Positions 23,896-35,253 are shown, counted from the stretch's first letter. The stretch is DNA of 64,000 nt from Chaetoderma sp. LZ-2023a (GCA_034401795.1 CM067372.1:22000795-22064794), one strand, 5' to 3'. Notes: generated from the sequence alone by a model not told the origin. Numbers and translations are program-made.

Positions 23896-25953
23896 TTACG
23901 CAAATTGAACGCGTTGTCGATTGTGTAATCTTTTGAGGTAGTAAGTTCCACATTTGTGTTGCACAGTATGTATAGCGGTTCTTACCAAAGTCTGTCGTGT
24001 TTTTGGAGGCTTTAAGTGCCCATATGTTTTTGATCGCAGATTTAGTGTATGTGCTTCGTCTATGGGTGTAAACATATTGTTAACATATTCAGGTGCGAGG
24101 TTGTTTAGTGGTTTGTATGTCCTTATATTTGTTTTTATAGCCATTCTCTCAGTTAACGACGTCCACTTTATGGTGGCATATAATTGTTTTGATGGAGTTC
24201 TATATGGGACATTTAAGATAATTCCTGCAGCACGCTTTTGTAATTAATCTAATTTACTTAAGAAAGTCAGTGTACCTGCATAATAAACAAGACAGCAATA
24301 ATCTATATGTGATAGTATGTATGCTTTGTAAAACAGGTTGCGTTCCTCGATATTCATGTGCTGTTTATTTTTCCTTAGCATGTATATAAGGGAGGCTATT
24401 TAGCTGCATATTTTGTTTACGTGTTGTTGCCAAGATAAATTCCCGTTTACATGTACGCCTAAAAGCTGTGCATTGTCTACAATACCTAATTCTCCGTTAT
24501 ACATATGTATTTTAATTTCTGCATCATTAATCTGATGAAGTTTGTGTTTAGTGGATAGCATTAGTAATTTGGTTTTGTCAGAATTTACAATCATTTTATT
24601 ATTTTCACACCAGTTTTGGACAGACGCCATATCCCCAGATAGTTGTTCAGTTATATTTCGTACATTGTCAAAGCTACAATGCATAGTTGTATCATCGTAA
24701 TACAAGTCTACAGTGCTGTTAATGCCCATATGTAGGTCATTTATATAAATGATATATAGCAGAGGTCCTACCACAGAATCCTGAGGGACGCCTACTGTTA
24801 CCGGTAAAAGACCCGAAATCTGGTCAGAAATAGACATGTATTGCTGTCTGTCTTCCGGATACGATGCGAACCAATTTAGCGTAAGTGAATCAAATTTATA
24901 AATGGCTAATTTTTGTAGCAGAATATCATGGTTTACAAGGTCAAAAGCAAATCTATCATAATAGCTCCTACGATCTCGCCATTATCTACCGCGAATCGCC
25001 ATTTTGCTATTAATTTTAATAATGCGGTTTCGCAAGAATGCTTTGGCCTGAAGCCGGACTGAGATTCATATAGTAAATTATATGTACTTAGAAATTTATA
25101 TAAATTAGTATGGACATGTCATTCAACGATTTTGGACAAAATTGGTAGAATTGAAATTGGTCTGTAATTACTGATCTCGCTTTTATTACCTAACATGTGT
25201 AAAGGTTTTACTATAGCGCATTTCCACATAGTTAAAAATAGACCTGCGTCTATCCTTTTATTAATAATGGCTGAAACTGATGGCGCCCTGTAGGCGGGGC
25301 TTAGAATACACCTTCCGTATCCTCTGCGTGTCGTAAGAGGCGACTAAAGGAGGTAAGGGTGAGGTAACCCTGACAGAAACCTCGAGTACTGAAGACAGAG
25401 GTTCCAGGGCGCACGGCGCACTCTAATAAACCATGGATCCACGCACTTAACGCTTATGATCATGTCGATAGTCACTTACAGGACTGGCGGTATGATCAGC
25501 GAACGAAAAGAAGAAGACTGATGGTGTGATGAGTGATGCAGATAATTTTAGAAAATGGGCGTTCATCTCGTCATATTCTGCCGACTTATTCGTTTTTAAA
25601 TGTGTAAGTTCTTTGTAAACGTAATCTACGGTTATTAGAGATATTCTAAACTCGATTTCATTTGGCACTCTACTGTTAACATGCATTTTAAGATCATTCA
25701 ATATCGCGTAATTGGGGCCGTTTATTAATTTTGCGAGATCTGCAGCGACTGTACTAAAATATTTATTGAACATCTCGCAATGTTGCGCTATGTCTCTAAT
25801 GTCATTACCTTCGGAATTATATAACACTAATGGCATTTTACTAGATTTTGGGTTTATGTTTTTCATAATTGTCCATATATTAGAAGGATTATTTTTCCTT
25901 TCAGCAAGCTGTTTACCGAAATAGTTTCGCTTAGCCCTTTCTATTAGGGACAT
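23896..25953 (-). pseudogene. Reverse transcriptase region of the CR1/Jockey-like element
   Basis: The polymerase copies element RNA at a nicked target. Reading 5' to 3' on the minus strand, a connecting region (25953-25525, with YKELTHLKTNKSAEYDEMNA) is interrupted by a 233-bp insert. RT blocks follow: SNYRPISILPILSKIVE near 25170, SQSGFRPKHSCETALL near 25060, a motif A region (AFDLVNHDIL, reached through a frameshift near 24945), GVPQDSVVGPLLYIIYINDL near 24780 and the catalytic YYDD (usually YADD or FADD) near 24705. The tail contains KPLNNLAPEYVNNMF. Besides the insert there are at least one frameshift and several in-frame stops. The position after an endonuclease and the family motifs make the call firm. 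Confidence 0.85.
25284..25516 (+). mobile_element. SINE-like insertion with 8-bp target duplication
   Basis: The insert interrupts the reverse transcriptase gene cleanly. ACTGATGG occurs at 25276-25283 and again at 25517-25524, and removing the insert plus one copy rejoins the reading frame context. It contains CTGCGTGTCGTAAGAGGCGA (25324-25343), a self-complementary GTCG...CGAC patch, and ends in an A-rich GAACGAAAAGAAGAAG tail. The flanking duplication and A-rich 3' end suggest retroposition in the plus orientation. I see no clear tRNA-type promoter boxes, so the SINE class is uncertain. Confidence 0.65.
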
Positions 25954-26015
25954 TACCTATTTTTAAACACATTGTATTTGACCATATCTTTTACTTTTTT
26001 GAAATAAACGCAATC

Positions 26016-27128
26016 TTAAATGTCTTTTAAAATACCCTCGTTAGTCCATCCAGGTTGACAATACGTTTTTACTCTGCGCTCGATGATAGGGGCGTGGTTA
26101 TTGAGAACAGTGAGGAACGTTTCATGCCATATTATAAGAGCTTCATTTGGGCCACTTATTAAATTAATCAGTTCCCAATTATATTGCGATACATTTTGAA
26201 GGAATTTAACATTATCAAAGTTTTTCTTGCATCTGTATTTTATAGTATGGTGAGTGTGAGTTTTGAGAGTGACGCTTTTCCGCACAGCAAATACAGGAAG
26301 GTGGTCTGCTAGGGCTAACACGCCTACGCTTACTGAAGTGATTTTACTTTTGTCGGTGACATATACATGATCTATTATGGTGGCTGTCGTTTCTGTAATT
26401 CTAGTGGGCATGTTAATTAGTTGGTGTAGGTGAAATGTATCCATTAATGATTGCCATTTTGCTGGTATAGTTACTTGAAACCAAATGTTAAACTCGCCTA
26501 TTAAAACAATATCCGTGTTATGTGAATAGGCCGTCTCAAGCAAAGATTCGAATCCATCGATCCAGCTCGCTTGTGAATCTGGTGGCCTATAAATATAACC
26601 AAGCAAGAAAGGTTTTGTTTTATAGGGCGTGACCTCGAGCCATAATGTCTCCAAGTCATCTGTTTCTAATTCTAGCCTTCTACAATAGGACTGATTTTCT
26701 TCAATATAAACTACGATGCCACCGCCGCCGCGATTTGACCGATCCTTGCTCTCCATGTTATAACCGTTGATAGCTATTTGATTATCTGTAATGTTAATTC
26801 CTAAAACAGTTTCTGTTGTACCAAAAATTTCAATTTCCTTTGTAGTTTTTTCCATAATTATTTTCAATTGATTTATTTTGGGCATTGGGCGCTGTACATT
26901 TAGATGCCCTATGCGTACGCCTTTTGTATTTATATTGAATGATGGGAAATCATACTGATTTGTTAATTTGACAACATTGGGACTACATTTCCATTGGCCA
27001 AGCGGTTCCCTAGCAATTCGGTGTGAGAGTATATCATTTTCACCTTCCACGAAGCAATATGATATAATATTGATGAAATTAAGGAAATGTACTTGAACCA
27101 GATAACTGAAAATGTTAACGTATTCCAT
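26016..27128 (-). pseudogene. Endonuclease domain of the CR1/Jockey-like element
   Basis: This 370-codon open frame encodes an endonuclease/exonuclease/phosphatase-fold nuclease that nicks target DNA for reverse transcription. Motifs in order are IGHLNVQ (about residue 72), IFGTTET (about 101, with the catalytic E), RGGGGIVVYI (about 133), a YRPP loop (about 180), IGEFNIW (about 213), TIIDHVYV (about 252) and ADHLPVF (about 273, with the catalytic DH). The family normally has GDFN where this copy reads GEFN, a change at a metal-site residue. The frame is open, but the downstream polymerase is broken, so the element as a whole is inactive. Confidence 0.85.
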
Positions 27129-27146
27129 ATGCTTATCATTATTATT

Positions 27147-27151
27147 TGCTA

Positions 27152-27200
<49 letters not shown>

Positions 27201-27322
27201 GCCATCGGCGTCCTCGACATCAGAAAAATTAGCAGTAGCATTTACTAAGACAATAGGATTTGATGACCAATCAGTAACTGTGTGGCCATCCTCTATTACG
27301 GCATTGCTAATTGTGTCATGGA

Positions 27323-27371
<49 letters not shown>

Positions 27372-27570
27372 GCCATCGGCCTCCTCAGCATCAGAAAAAA
27401 TGTGCGGTAGCAGATGCTAAGATAATAGGATTTGATGATGAATCAGTAACTGTGTGGCCATCCTCTTTTACGGCATTGCTAAATGTGTCATCAGCAATAT
27501 CATTCAACAAATCGAATCTGTTACTGATTGACACATTGTAAGTAGGTAGTGTACGATAGCCAGATACAGA

Positions 27571-27626
<56 letters not shown>

Positions 27627-27627
27627 C
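27147..27627. repeat. Three (ATT)n arrays and a 171-bp duplication inside ORF1
   Basis: ATT arrays lie near 27147-27197, 27327-27369 and 27571-27627. The sequence after the first two arrays (from GCCATCGGC at 27201 and 27372) is a tandem duplication offset by 171 bp. On the coding (minus) strand the arrays would read as polyAsn. Confidence 0.85.
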
Positions 27628-28016
27628 CGACTTCAAGTAATTAGGCCATGTAGGATCACGACTGTTTAATTTGCAGTGTTTGTTTAGCGTTGGCACTTCT
27701 TCCTGAGCGAACCATTAGTGTCCAGGACATCGATTTTCTCGGTGTCCGTAACCGTTACATTTGTTACGCAGAACAGGCAGACCGTGACGACATATTTACG
27801 ACTTGTGGTTTGGCTTTCGTTGATGTGCAGCTTATCTGCGAAAAACAGAGAATTGTCTATTACACCTGGCGTGCTATGCGAATAGAATAGTTCCGCCGAT
27901 TCAATCGGTGTATAGTCCAGGAAATGAGCCTGAACGTCCAGGTGTCTGGTGAATTGCCTTATAAATTCGTGCGGCTTAGGATTGTCTCCACGAGGACACA
28001 GCTGGCGAATATACAA
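27391..28016 (-). pseudogene. ORF1-like region of the retrotransposon
   Basis: The minus-strand pieces lie upstream of the endonuclease. The first (28016-27684) contains IDNSLFFADKLHIN, reminiscent of the D-x-x-H block of the SGNH esterase domain found in some CR1 ORF1 proteins. In another frame near 27775-27721 the peptide KCNGYGHRENRC fits the C-x4-H-x4-C half of a zinc knuckle, with the expected first Cys position occupied by Arg. The next piece (27696-27391) has a polyAsn run and ISNRFDLLNDIADD. These suggest an RNA-binding ORF1 protein. The calls are tentative because the frame is broken repeatedly. Confidence 0.45.
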
Positions 28017-28599
28017 CTTTCACTGAGGTGCCAGCGAGTGGGCAGTAAGCATTGGAATCAATAAATGCTAAATGGATCTTACATTGAATCGTGGATTGTG
28101 CTGCAATGTAACTATTTGGCTTAGTGAATACTCGCGAGTACAGCATGCGTTCTACAACCTACCCATTGGCTGTAGTTAGACTTATCCAAACAAAGATCTG
28201 CAGACAATTTGACCCGGCACCATGCATACATCGTACCAATGAGCTGGTTAAACAGGGTTCTACTCAGAGTCCATTAGTACTATATGTTAGCGTTTTATTT
28301 TGGCCCTCTTGTGCAGGGTAAAACTGAGTGACAGCCTTTTTATTCTAATAGATTGCCATGTTGCATATTAGCATTGGTGTAATGAAGCAAATATTCCTTA
28401 GGCAATTATAGTTGCAATGTTATTGAACATATATTCTCAAACATAGTAATGAGTGGATGTATATATGTGTAATTTTCGTCTATTATGCTTCATATATGCA
28501 TTATGCCATCCACCACTTTGTTCCTCATTCTGCCGTCTTACGTAGATATGTGCTTGACCTTATGATTATCTATGCCTAGCATTCATATCCATCATTCAG

Positions 28600-29610
28600 T
28601 TCGCTGATGCAGACAGTTATCTGAGTAACATCTGGGAAGCTAACGCCATCAATGATCATGAACTGACAACCACATAAGGCTATAACCTGATAATATCTAA
28701 TTTTCGTCAACCAAATAAGTTGGAGATACTTGAGCACTGCCACCTTCCTTTTGAGTTGGCTAGCACAAAGTGAAACGTTCAATGTTTAGCCAGCTCATCG
28801 AAAAGGGGAACCATCGGTAGAGCCGGTGATTGCCATAACAATTACTGCAGCATTGTGATCGCATACATCTAATCACCTATGGCATAGATTCTGTAATTGT
28901 ACCAAAACTAAAGGACGTTACCCAGAAGCTCACGTTCAAATGGTGGCACAGACCTTAATTCCAACTACAAGACAGCGATTACTTGATTGCGGAGTGATCA
29001 TATGTGCATCATCAACATGGAATTCGCAGAACAAAAATCCAATTTCAACGATGATCTCTGAAAACTAACTAATGACACTGCAATCCAGACACCATATAGA
29101 AAAACAATGATTGAGCAGTATGCCATGCTTGACCTCAATGACAAATCAAATGAAGCTCTAAGTGATGTCATAGATCGTGTAGAGAATTCAGCTGCTAACA
29201 ACACCAGTGCTGCCATGAATAACACCCACGTGAAATTCTATGCTAATGATCCACTTCTTTCAAAGGTACCTACTCAACAGAGAACACTGCGGCCACGCTT
29301 TTATCAATGGAGCCTAGCGAACATCAGATTGAACCAAGACAGACTCGCAATACGATCCTGAGCCAAAGCAGTGACGATTGAAATAACTTGGCATCAAAAG
29401 AGTGGATTGCATGTTAACTGATTGTCGAACAATTTTCAGAACAAGCAAAGTATTAAAAATCATCAATCCACAAAAATCACTTGCTGTGCATAACTCTGAA
29501 GCCTAAAACATCAAGGTATGCTTCCTAGATCAATTCTCTGACACATACAATGGATAACTACCCACGTCGGAAGCCCAACCATGGCCCATACAAGAGCCAA
29601 TAATAAAGAT
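28600..29610 (+). pseudogene. Retrotransposon remnant lacking the RT core (copy B)
   Basis: It holds the same coding islands as copy A: SNIWEANAINDHELTTT near 28622-28676 (ending at a TAA), then AMLDLNDKSNEALSDVIDRV at about 29123-29182, then a linker. The sequence joins at about 29605 straight to what in copy A lies beyond the RT domain, so 1.5 kb is missing. Copy C shows the same junction. Confidence 0.55.
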
Positions 29611-30239
29611 TTCAATTATTTCCAATAACTAAGGATATTTTTATTGAGAACATCTCGAGTATCTAAATATGAGGACGATTCCCTGGCAGATACTGTTGTG
29701 GATACATATCTATGACACACGCCCGTATTCTATTAAAAGCACACTGTCTTGTTCATCCAACGTGCGCTACTACTACGATACGCGTTGCCATACTTCTCTG
29801 CTAACGCAGATCACTAGGACAGTATTGGGCCGACGTGTATTGGCTGGCCACCAACCCAGTAATTCGCGCTGTCATGGGTTGGGCTGGTAAATGAATGCCA
29901 CTGATTTGATTGGATTTTACAGACTTAATATTAATAAAATATTTCGGACCAGCGCGTAAGCAGAACATTTGCAGGAAACAGAACGCCGTTATCCAAGCAC
30001 ATTCACTAGCCAGTAAGCTCGTGCCCACCATGCTATTGATCTATGGTCGAGGCTTTAATTAGATACAATGTGTTCCGAGAATTCCAGAACGATTATTGAG
30101 TTTAGAATGCCATTCTCTATTTACCAAGACATGCACCAGATTGCTAGCGATAGGTGAAGACAAGTGCATGCAATCGCTATAAGCGCTACTCTTGTGATCA
30201 TGTGTATTACTATACTAGATAATACACGAGGATGAAGAC

Positions 30240-30332
30240 GACATCATCATCATCATCATCACAATCGTCAGCATGATCATCAGGATAATCATCATCATCA
30301 TCATCATCATCATCACCATCATCATCATTATG

Positions 30333-30369
<37 letters not shown>

Positions 30370-30412
30370 AGATCGCCGTCGTCGTCGTCGTCGTCGTCGT
30401 CGCCTCCGTCGC
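30240..30412. repeat. (ATC)n-(GTC)n microsatellite (copy B)
   Basis: ATC triplets end in a GTC run, the same architecture as 6046-6183 in copy A. Confidence 0.93.
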
Positions 30413-30489
30413 CATGCAACCACGTTTGTGGCTCGTAAAGCCTTTGTACATCTAAAGCTGTTCAAGCTACATGCATACATAGAGAGGGA

Positions 30490-31360
30490 AATGGTTCTAA
30501 CAGGTTATGGCGGAAACAATGGTATGTCCAATGGCATGAGGCCAATCAATTCATAAACAGATATATACAGGAATACGATATATATTAGGGAACAACTGTA
30601 TGACCGATAACGATCATATCCACCAAGCCATAAGATAGTTACACGGGATCGCGGTGTATTAGGAAACAGTGGCAGTGCATTGCACCTAGATGGCATACAA
30701 ATTGGGCAGGGCAACCTTTGCTAAAACTGGCATGATGCATAATAGATAGGGAGATCCGGATCGATCTCTGTTGGTTATGGTGTGTCTTTCTATCTTTTTC
30801 AATGCTTAAGATCACTGTGCCTTGAAGATTCAAGTTGATACACATTACTAAGAAAGGGAGCTGCCTGGCAGGACAATGTCGACCAGGTCATTAGTCATTG
30901 AAGGATTGGCATAAAGAAATGCACTATTTATAAGAATATAAACAATGCACAGTTTATATGATACTGGTTGACCTGCATAAATAACAAGCTTTGTATCAGT
31001 CTTTTCTCTTTCATTGGTTTGTCAGTTTCTCTCGGGAAATCGACAATATACACTATCAACACAATGGGATGGGATAAACTGGTCCAGCAGTTTCTATCTG
31101 GTCAAATGATGCCAATATAGTAAAACTTCTGTACAATATTTATGCTGACCAAGGCAGCCCGAGCTCTTGGTGAGGACTGATAGGACAGCCCGTACCGAAC
31201 CTATCATATGCAAACATTGACAACGGTGGGAACTGAAGCTTATTAACACAACAATAACAACACCATTAAGTGCAGATGCAATGCAATAGCATCTTAACAA
31301 ACCTTTTTAGGATCTTGGTACAGCCTGACAAGACACTCCCTGCTGGTCTGACGTAAATAG
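30490..31360. other. Block sequence without gene (copy B)
   Basis: It matches about 6250-7500 of copy A and lacks the G-rich tract and AAT expansion found there. No coding region is seen. Confidence 0.5.
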
Positions 31361-31369
31361 TTACTGAAT

Positions 31370-32093
31370 GAGAATTGTGGAGTGGCAGATGATAATGAAT
31401 AGTAAGCTTTCTGGAGATCTGTACAGCTGGCATGGCCACAGCTTGTCAGGGCAATTCTGGAAACAGTTTAATATACAACATTTTCACTTAGGGCGTTCCA
31501 GAGGTGTATCACTTTGTTACATATAGTGTGTTGGCACAGCGATGTGTTCCAGTTGAATATATGTAGCTTGAGTCCTCGCGCCCTGGTTATATTGGAGGCT
31601 CCACGCCCGATGCCTGGAAAGGCTGTGTTGTATTTGCAATACTTGAACATTTCGATCATATCGGCGCAGATCCTTTTGTAGTATAGTGATGGTAGTCTAA
31701 GAGTGCACACTCTCTCTTCACAGGACACATCTTTCATACCTGGCAGCAATTTAGTAGCACATCTTTAAACATTTTCGATCAGGATTATGTATTTGATTTG
31801 CTGTGATTACCAGGTAATCTTTGCATATTCAGTAGCTGGCATGCACGCGACAGTAATGCGCATATTTGTTTGTCTGGATACCGACAAGCATGCCTTATTA
31901 AACCAACTGTTTTGTTCAGGTTATTTACAGATAGTTCAATATGTTTGTGGAGGTTGAGATTATTATTCATATAGTCAGCCAGATCATGTATAACACTGGG
32001 CCCCTGCAATATGTGAATTCTGGGTGACTCGTTCCTAATCCTAAGACTTAAAATTTCTGAAGGTGGAATGTCAGTAACCAGTTTCTGGACCAT
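31370..32093 (-). pseudogene. Reverse transcriptase C-terminal remnant (copy B)
   Basis: The minus-strand peptides are better preserved than in copy A. NNNLNLHKHIELSVNNLNKT and GLIRHACRYPDKQICALL (32093-31785) are followed by LPGMKDVSCEERVCTLRLPS, YYKRICADMIEMFKY and VIHLWNALSENVVY (31749-31468). This is the thumb and C-terminal part of a CR1/RTE-like polymerase. The catalytic blocks are absent and a frameshift lies near 31750-31790. Confidence 0.7.
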
Positions 32094-32455
32094 TCTAGTA
32101 CATTGATGTCAAGCCGGTAGGGTCCTGAAATCTGTAGTCGATGTTAGTAACCGATATAATTTGGTATCGTCTGCAATTAAACAGCTTAGCAGAACTACCC
32201 AGAAAATGCAGCTTACTGGGCCAATGCATGGCCGATACCGCGATGATAATTTCAGTATTGGCCCGGCATCACCCCGGCATCGGCCCTGTAAGCTGCGTTA
32301 TCAGGGTAGTCACAGTATCGAGTAGGTCGTGACATGTGATCAAATCGATTTGAATTAAGCCAATTCATTTCCGGACACCTGTTTCTTCGTTATGGTTCTT
32401 TTATTACCTGCTATCTTGCCAGAAACGTAATTTTAAAATGAGAATGCAGGTAAGA

Positions 32456-32540
32456 TGTTACGCATTTTGAAACTAATTTGACAGGAACCTGCCATACGCA
32501 GCAACTGCTCTCAGTCAAATTAGTTTCAACATACTCAACA
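32456..32540. repeat. Palindromic hairpin repeat (copy B)
   Basis: The arms TTTTGAAACTAATTTGAC and GTCAAATTAGTTTCAA are inverted copies about 40 bp apart. It belongs to the same family as 10981-11074 and 51447-51538. In copy A this exact site near 8400-8640 shows no hairpin, which suggests a separate insertion. Confidence 0.75.
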
Positions 32541-32544
32541 TAGT

Positions 32545-34161
32545 ACATATACAATCGGCAAGGATAATACTGTTTTGGCCTTTCGTGTTCAAAGGGTTAA
32601 CTGTTGTTGATAATCATCCACCTGCCCTCGGTGACGTTGGTCGATGTTACGCAATGCGGCTATTATTGTCTGGTTAACGCTTTAAATCTCATAGACCAGA
32701 CACACCAATTATGTCAGGGTTAAGGAATTATCTGTTGAATTCTTTGAAACCAATTTGGCAAGGACACATTGTTGCCTATCAGGTAATTTCCTGCATATGT
32801 GTTTTGAAATTGAAAGATTTAAATTTAAAGAGGTTAAGAGTTAAATATCATCTTGAGCGAAGGTGCTACCATTGTCGGATAATACAGCCCCAAAGTTCCA
32901 TGTTGCTTGGTGCGGCATTATGGTATTGCATAATCAACACAAGCGTTGAGGAATTGCCTTATTATGTAAGCCAGTAATAATGTCAAGATTGCTGTTCCTA
33001 CCTCAACAATGGCAACGCTGCGGCATTACCGAAGTTGCGCAAAATGTGGTATGGAGCATGGATCGTTGTAATTGCAAAATGAGTAGCTTACTGAAGTGTA
33101 AGTTTTAATTTGGTAGTTAGTTTATCGTTATATCGGGAAGCGCGTCATGACCAGCTCTCTATTTTGCGGACAAGCGGGTGTGTGACTATGATTATTGTTG
33201 GTATTATAGGTAGTGCTCTCAATTGTACCCATTTGACCAAACTTGCTGACGATTATTTCGTTTCATTAAGCGGGAATTATTAGGTACACAAGTGTAGTGA
33301 CATCATCTAATTCCAATATGGCATTGCTATTGTTTCAATTCAACATGAGCTGTGTGCAGTCACGTGTTCTTCCGACACGTGCAGGTGTTTATCAGATTTA
33401 TCTTTGCTATGATCTGTTAGTGTGAATAGACAGGCGCAGCACATGTCGGCAAACACATCAATAACATATACATAATGCTTCGTCACTTGTAACGTGATCT
33501 GTATTGAGACGAGATGTTGTTAGCATATGTGCCGTATGTGGTCAATTTAACGATACACAGCTGAGATCACCTCGTTCCTGCTCAGGTCGCATCGTACAGT
33601 TCAAGGAATGATTACTTGTAAGAGTCGCTCGAAATATAAACATTTATATACCAAACATTAAACCAAAATACCCAAATCGAGAGGTTGTGTCAAGAGTCGT
33701 GTGCATTTAGGCCACAATGACAGAATCTAGGTGCAAAATGCAAACATGTTGGTCAGAAACAGAAGTATTATAATTACCACTGACTAGCTCGACCAACCAG
33801 ATTGAAACACACCAGGTGCATAATCCGCAAGCCAAAAGACCTATGTGTTAAAATATTTTTTCCGTCAAATCCATCATCTAAAATAGGCACATTTTGATCT
33901 GGCAATGGCCGGCATGCTATTCACACATAACTACGTCACGTGGGAAGGCGTATATGAACCTGAGAGAGTATATTTTCCAAGTGTCAACATACTCCCTTTA
34001 GCGACGCCATAGGAGAGTTTCTTGTAAAAATTTGCCCATCCATGATGGCCGCTAGGTCAATAAACCAATCAAGTTCTCATGACGAAACGTGTTTCAGTTC
34101 TTGATGTCGATCAGCAACACCAATTTGGGGATGTTTAAATCTATTTCGAGAAACAACACAC
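32545..34161. other. Block sequence without gene (copy B)
   Basis: It matches 8640-9763 of copy A. The short open frame at 32711-32977 is not preserved in copy A. Confidence 0.5.
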
Positions 34162-34385
34162 AGCAGGGCCGTGCAAACAACACCATTGTCACTCGTCACA
34201 TCCTTGAGGTCTGTGAGAAGCTCCACCCCATCACCGTCAATGGGATGGAGGGAGAATGCCTTTGAGCTTGCTTCGCACTGTAGGGCGAATGACTTGCAAT
34301 CGCTCTCTTCTACCTTGGCAGCATCAACTGCGTACACATCTGCCAGGTCAGCAAGACCAGTCGAGTGAGCAAATAGGGGTTCCAT
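34162..34385 (-). pseudogene. Unknown ORF fragment at the left Polinton edge
   Basis: A minus-strand frame begins at ATG 34385 and runs in good-quality coding-like sequence (LADLADVYAVDAAKVEESD, then LHPIDGDGVELLTDLKDVTS) straight across the junction into block DNA. Composition resembles the Polinton genes, not the flank. If real, the gene was cut by truncation of the element's end. I do not recognise the family. Confidence 0.35.
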
Positions 34386-34423
34386 AGCACGCTATAGATA
34401 GGGTTTAACCAGGCGATATAACC

Positions 34424-34759
34424 ATGCTGATTGCCCGTCTTCTGCTCTGCGGTGGTGAGAACGTAATCTCTCCCTCTCTAGAGGGGAGGGTGGCACAGTA
34501 CCGTGCAGAATGGGTCCTCTTCGAGGTGCCCCAGCGGGGCACAACATACATACACGCTGATGTGCTACATCAACCTCGGGGGCAGTGCACAGAGCAGCTC
34601 ACTAATAGAAGTCGGCCGGGACGTGATAGAGTATCTAGCCTGTTCACACCTGTAAATCACCTGTTTAACAGCCCCTCCATTAACATATATGCCAGCACGG
34701 ATGGGATATCGGACGCCCATTTAGAGTTTACACTCTTATTACTCTTTGACCTGACATGA
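34424..34759 (+). CDS. Unknown small Polinton protein
   Basis: This 111-codon frame has a GC-rich coding character (RGTTYIHADVLHQPRGQCTE, FNSPSINIYAS-type sequence, a Leu-rich end). Its TGA overlaps the next start in an ATGA arrangement (34756-34759), typical of tightly packed viral-like genes. The first 15 residues may not belong, because a better start is not obvious. No domain is recognised. The position at the head of the plus-strand gene row suggests a structural or accessory role, which is inference only. Confidence 0.45.
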   Translation: MLIARLLLCGGENVISPSLEGRVAQYRAEWVLFEVPQRGTTYIHADVLHQPRGQCTEQLTNRSRPGRDRVSSLFTPVNHLFNSPSINIYASTDGISDAHLEFTLLLLFDLT

Positions 34760-35253
34760 TATCATCCCAGCATTATCTGACCTTGGCCGAAATGATGAAG
34801 ACAGAGGTTCGCCCCTTCATGACACCTGCACAGATAAAGGCCTTAAACGAACAGAGGCTCGCACTGCAACAAGAAGGAGAGCGACTACAGCGGGAGAACT
34901 GGTATCAACAGAACGCGAGCCCTGCAAGGAGGCGAAGGAACAGTGAAAATTTCCGATACTGGCAGGCCCTCCTTGAGGAGCGTAAGCGGGACGCAGGAGT
35001 CTTGACAGACGACGATGAGCTAGATGTCTTCATAGACGAGGATGAGCCAGGTGTCTTCTCAGACGAGGATGAGCCAGATGTCATACAGTGGAAAGAGGAG
35101 ATGACGCAGAAGTGTAAGACCAAGAAAGCCATCCAGCGGCGGACCTACTATCTTGGTGATAAGGTGAAGTTCCAGATGTCACGTCTCAGAAACCTACTGG
35201 TCTGTCTCGAAACCAGCAAGCTGACACGGTTCGCCAGGCTCTCAAAAATGTAA
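34756..35253 (+). CDS. Charged, helical unknown Polinton protein
   Basis: A 165-codon intact frame. Residues 20-75 are rich in Gln, Arg and Glu and look helical (TPAQIKALNEQRLALQQEGE). Residues 84-110 form three acidic 9-residue repeats (DDDELDVFI, DEDEPGVFS, DEDEPDVIQ), and the C-terminal third is basic. The start is set by the 4-bp ATGA overlap with the preceding frame. The function is unknown. An acidic patch followed by a basic tail could suit a capsid-associated or DNA-packaging accessory, but nothing proves it. Confidence 0.55.
   Translation: MISSQHYLTLAEMMKTEVRPFMTPAQIKALNEQRLALQQEGERLQRENWYQQNASPARRRRNSENFRYWQALLEERKRDAGVLTDDDELDVFIDEDEPGVFSDEDEPDVIQWKEEMTQKCKTKKAIQRRTYYLGDKVKFQMSRLRNLLVCLETSKLTRFARLSKM

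Larger units (their letters stand above)
23619..28030 (-). mobile_element. CR1/Jockey-like non-LTR retrotransposon
   Basis: On the minus strand the order is an ORF1-like piece (28016-27391), an apurinic-type endonuclease (27128-26016), reverse transcriptase and C-terminal tail (25953-23896), then a microsatellite at 23619-23785 in the place of the 3' tail. That order and a 3' microsatellite fit CR1/L2/Jockey-type elements. It lies exactly between the end of block copy A and the start of alignable copy B. It has frameshifts, in-frame stops, microsatellite expansions inside ORF1 and a SINE-like insertion, so it is dead, but it is much better preserved than the retrotransposon scraps inside the blocks. 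Confidence 0.8.
28045..34161. repeat. Copy B of the giant block, part left of the Polinton
   Basis: Alignable sequence begins at the GTAAGCATTGGAATCAAT motif (28045, matching 61756 in copy C). About 28045-28420 matches copy C but is absent from copy A. The match to copy A then runs to the ACACAC at 34156-34161, beyond which the Polinton begins. The counterpart of the first 880 bp of copy A is missing here. Confidence 0.75.

Noticed and set aside
29847-29888. Small inverted repeat CCAACCCA/TGGGTTGG as a conserved structure
   Set aside because: Pairing is lost in copies A and C at the same site, so no structural conservation is supported.
34162-34200. AG start as proof of a Polinton terminal inverted repeat
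   Set aside because: No reverse complement could be found at the right end, and an apparently coding frame runs through the junction; truncation is at least as likely.
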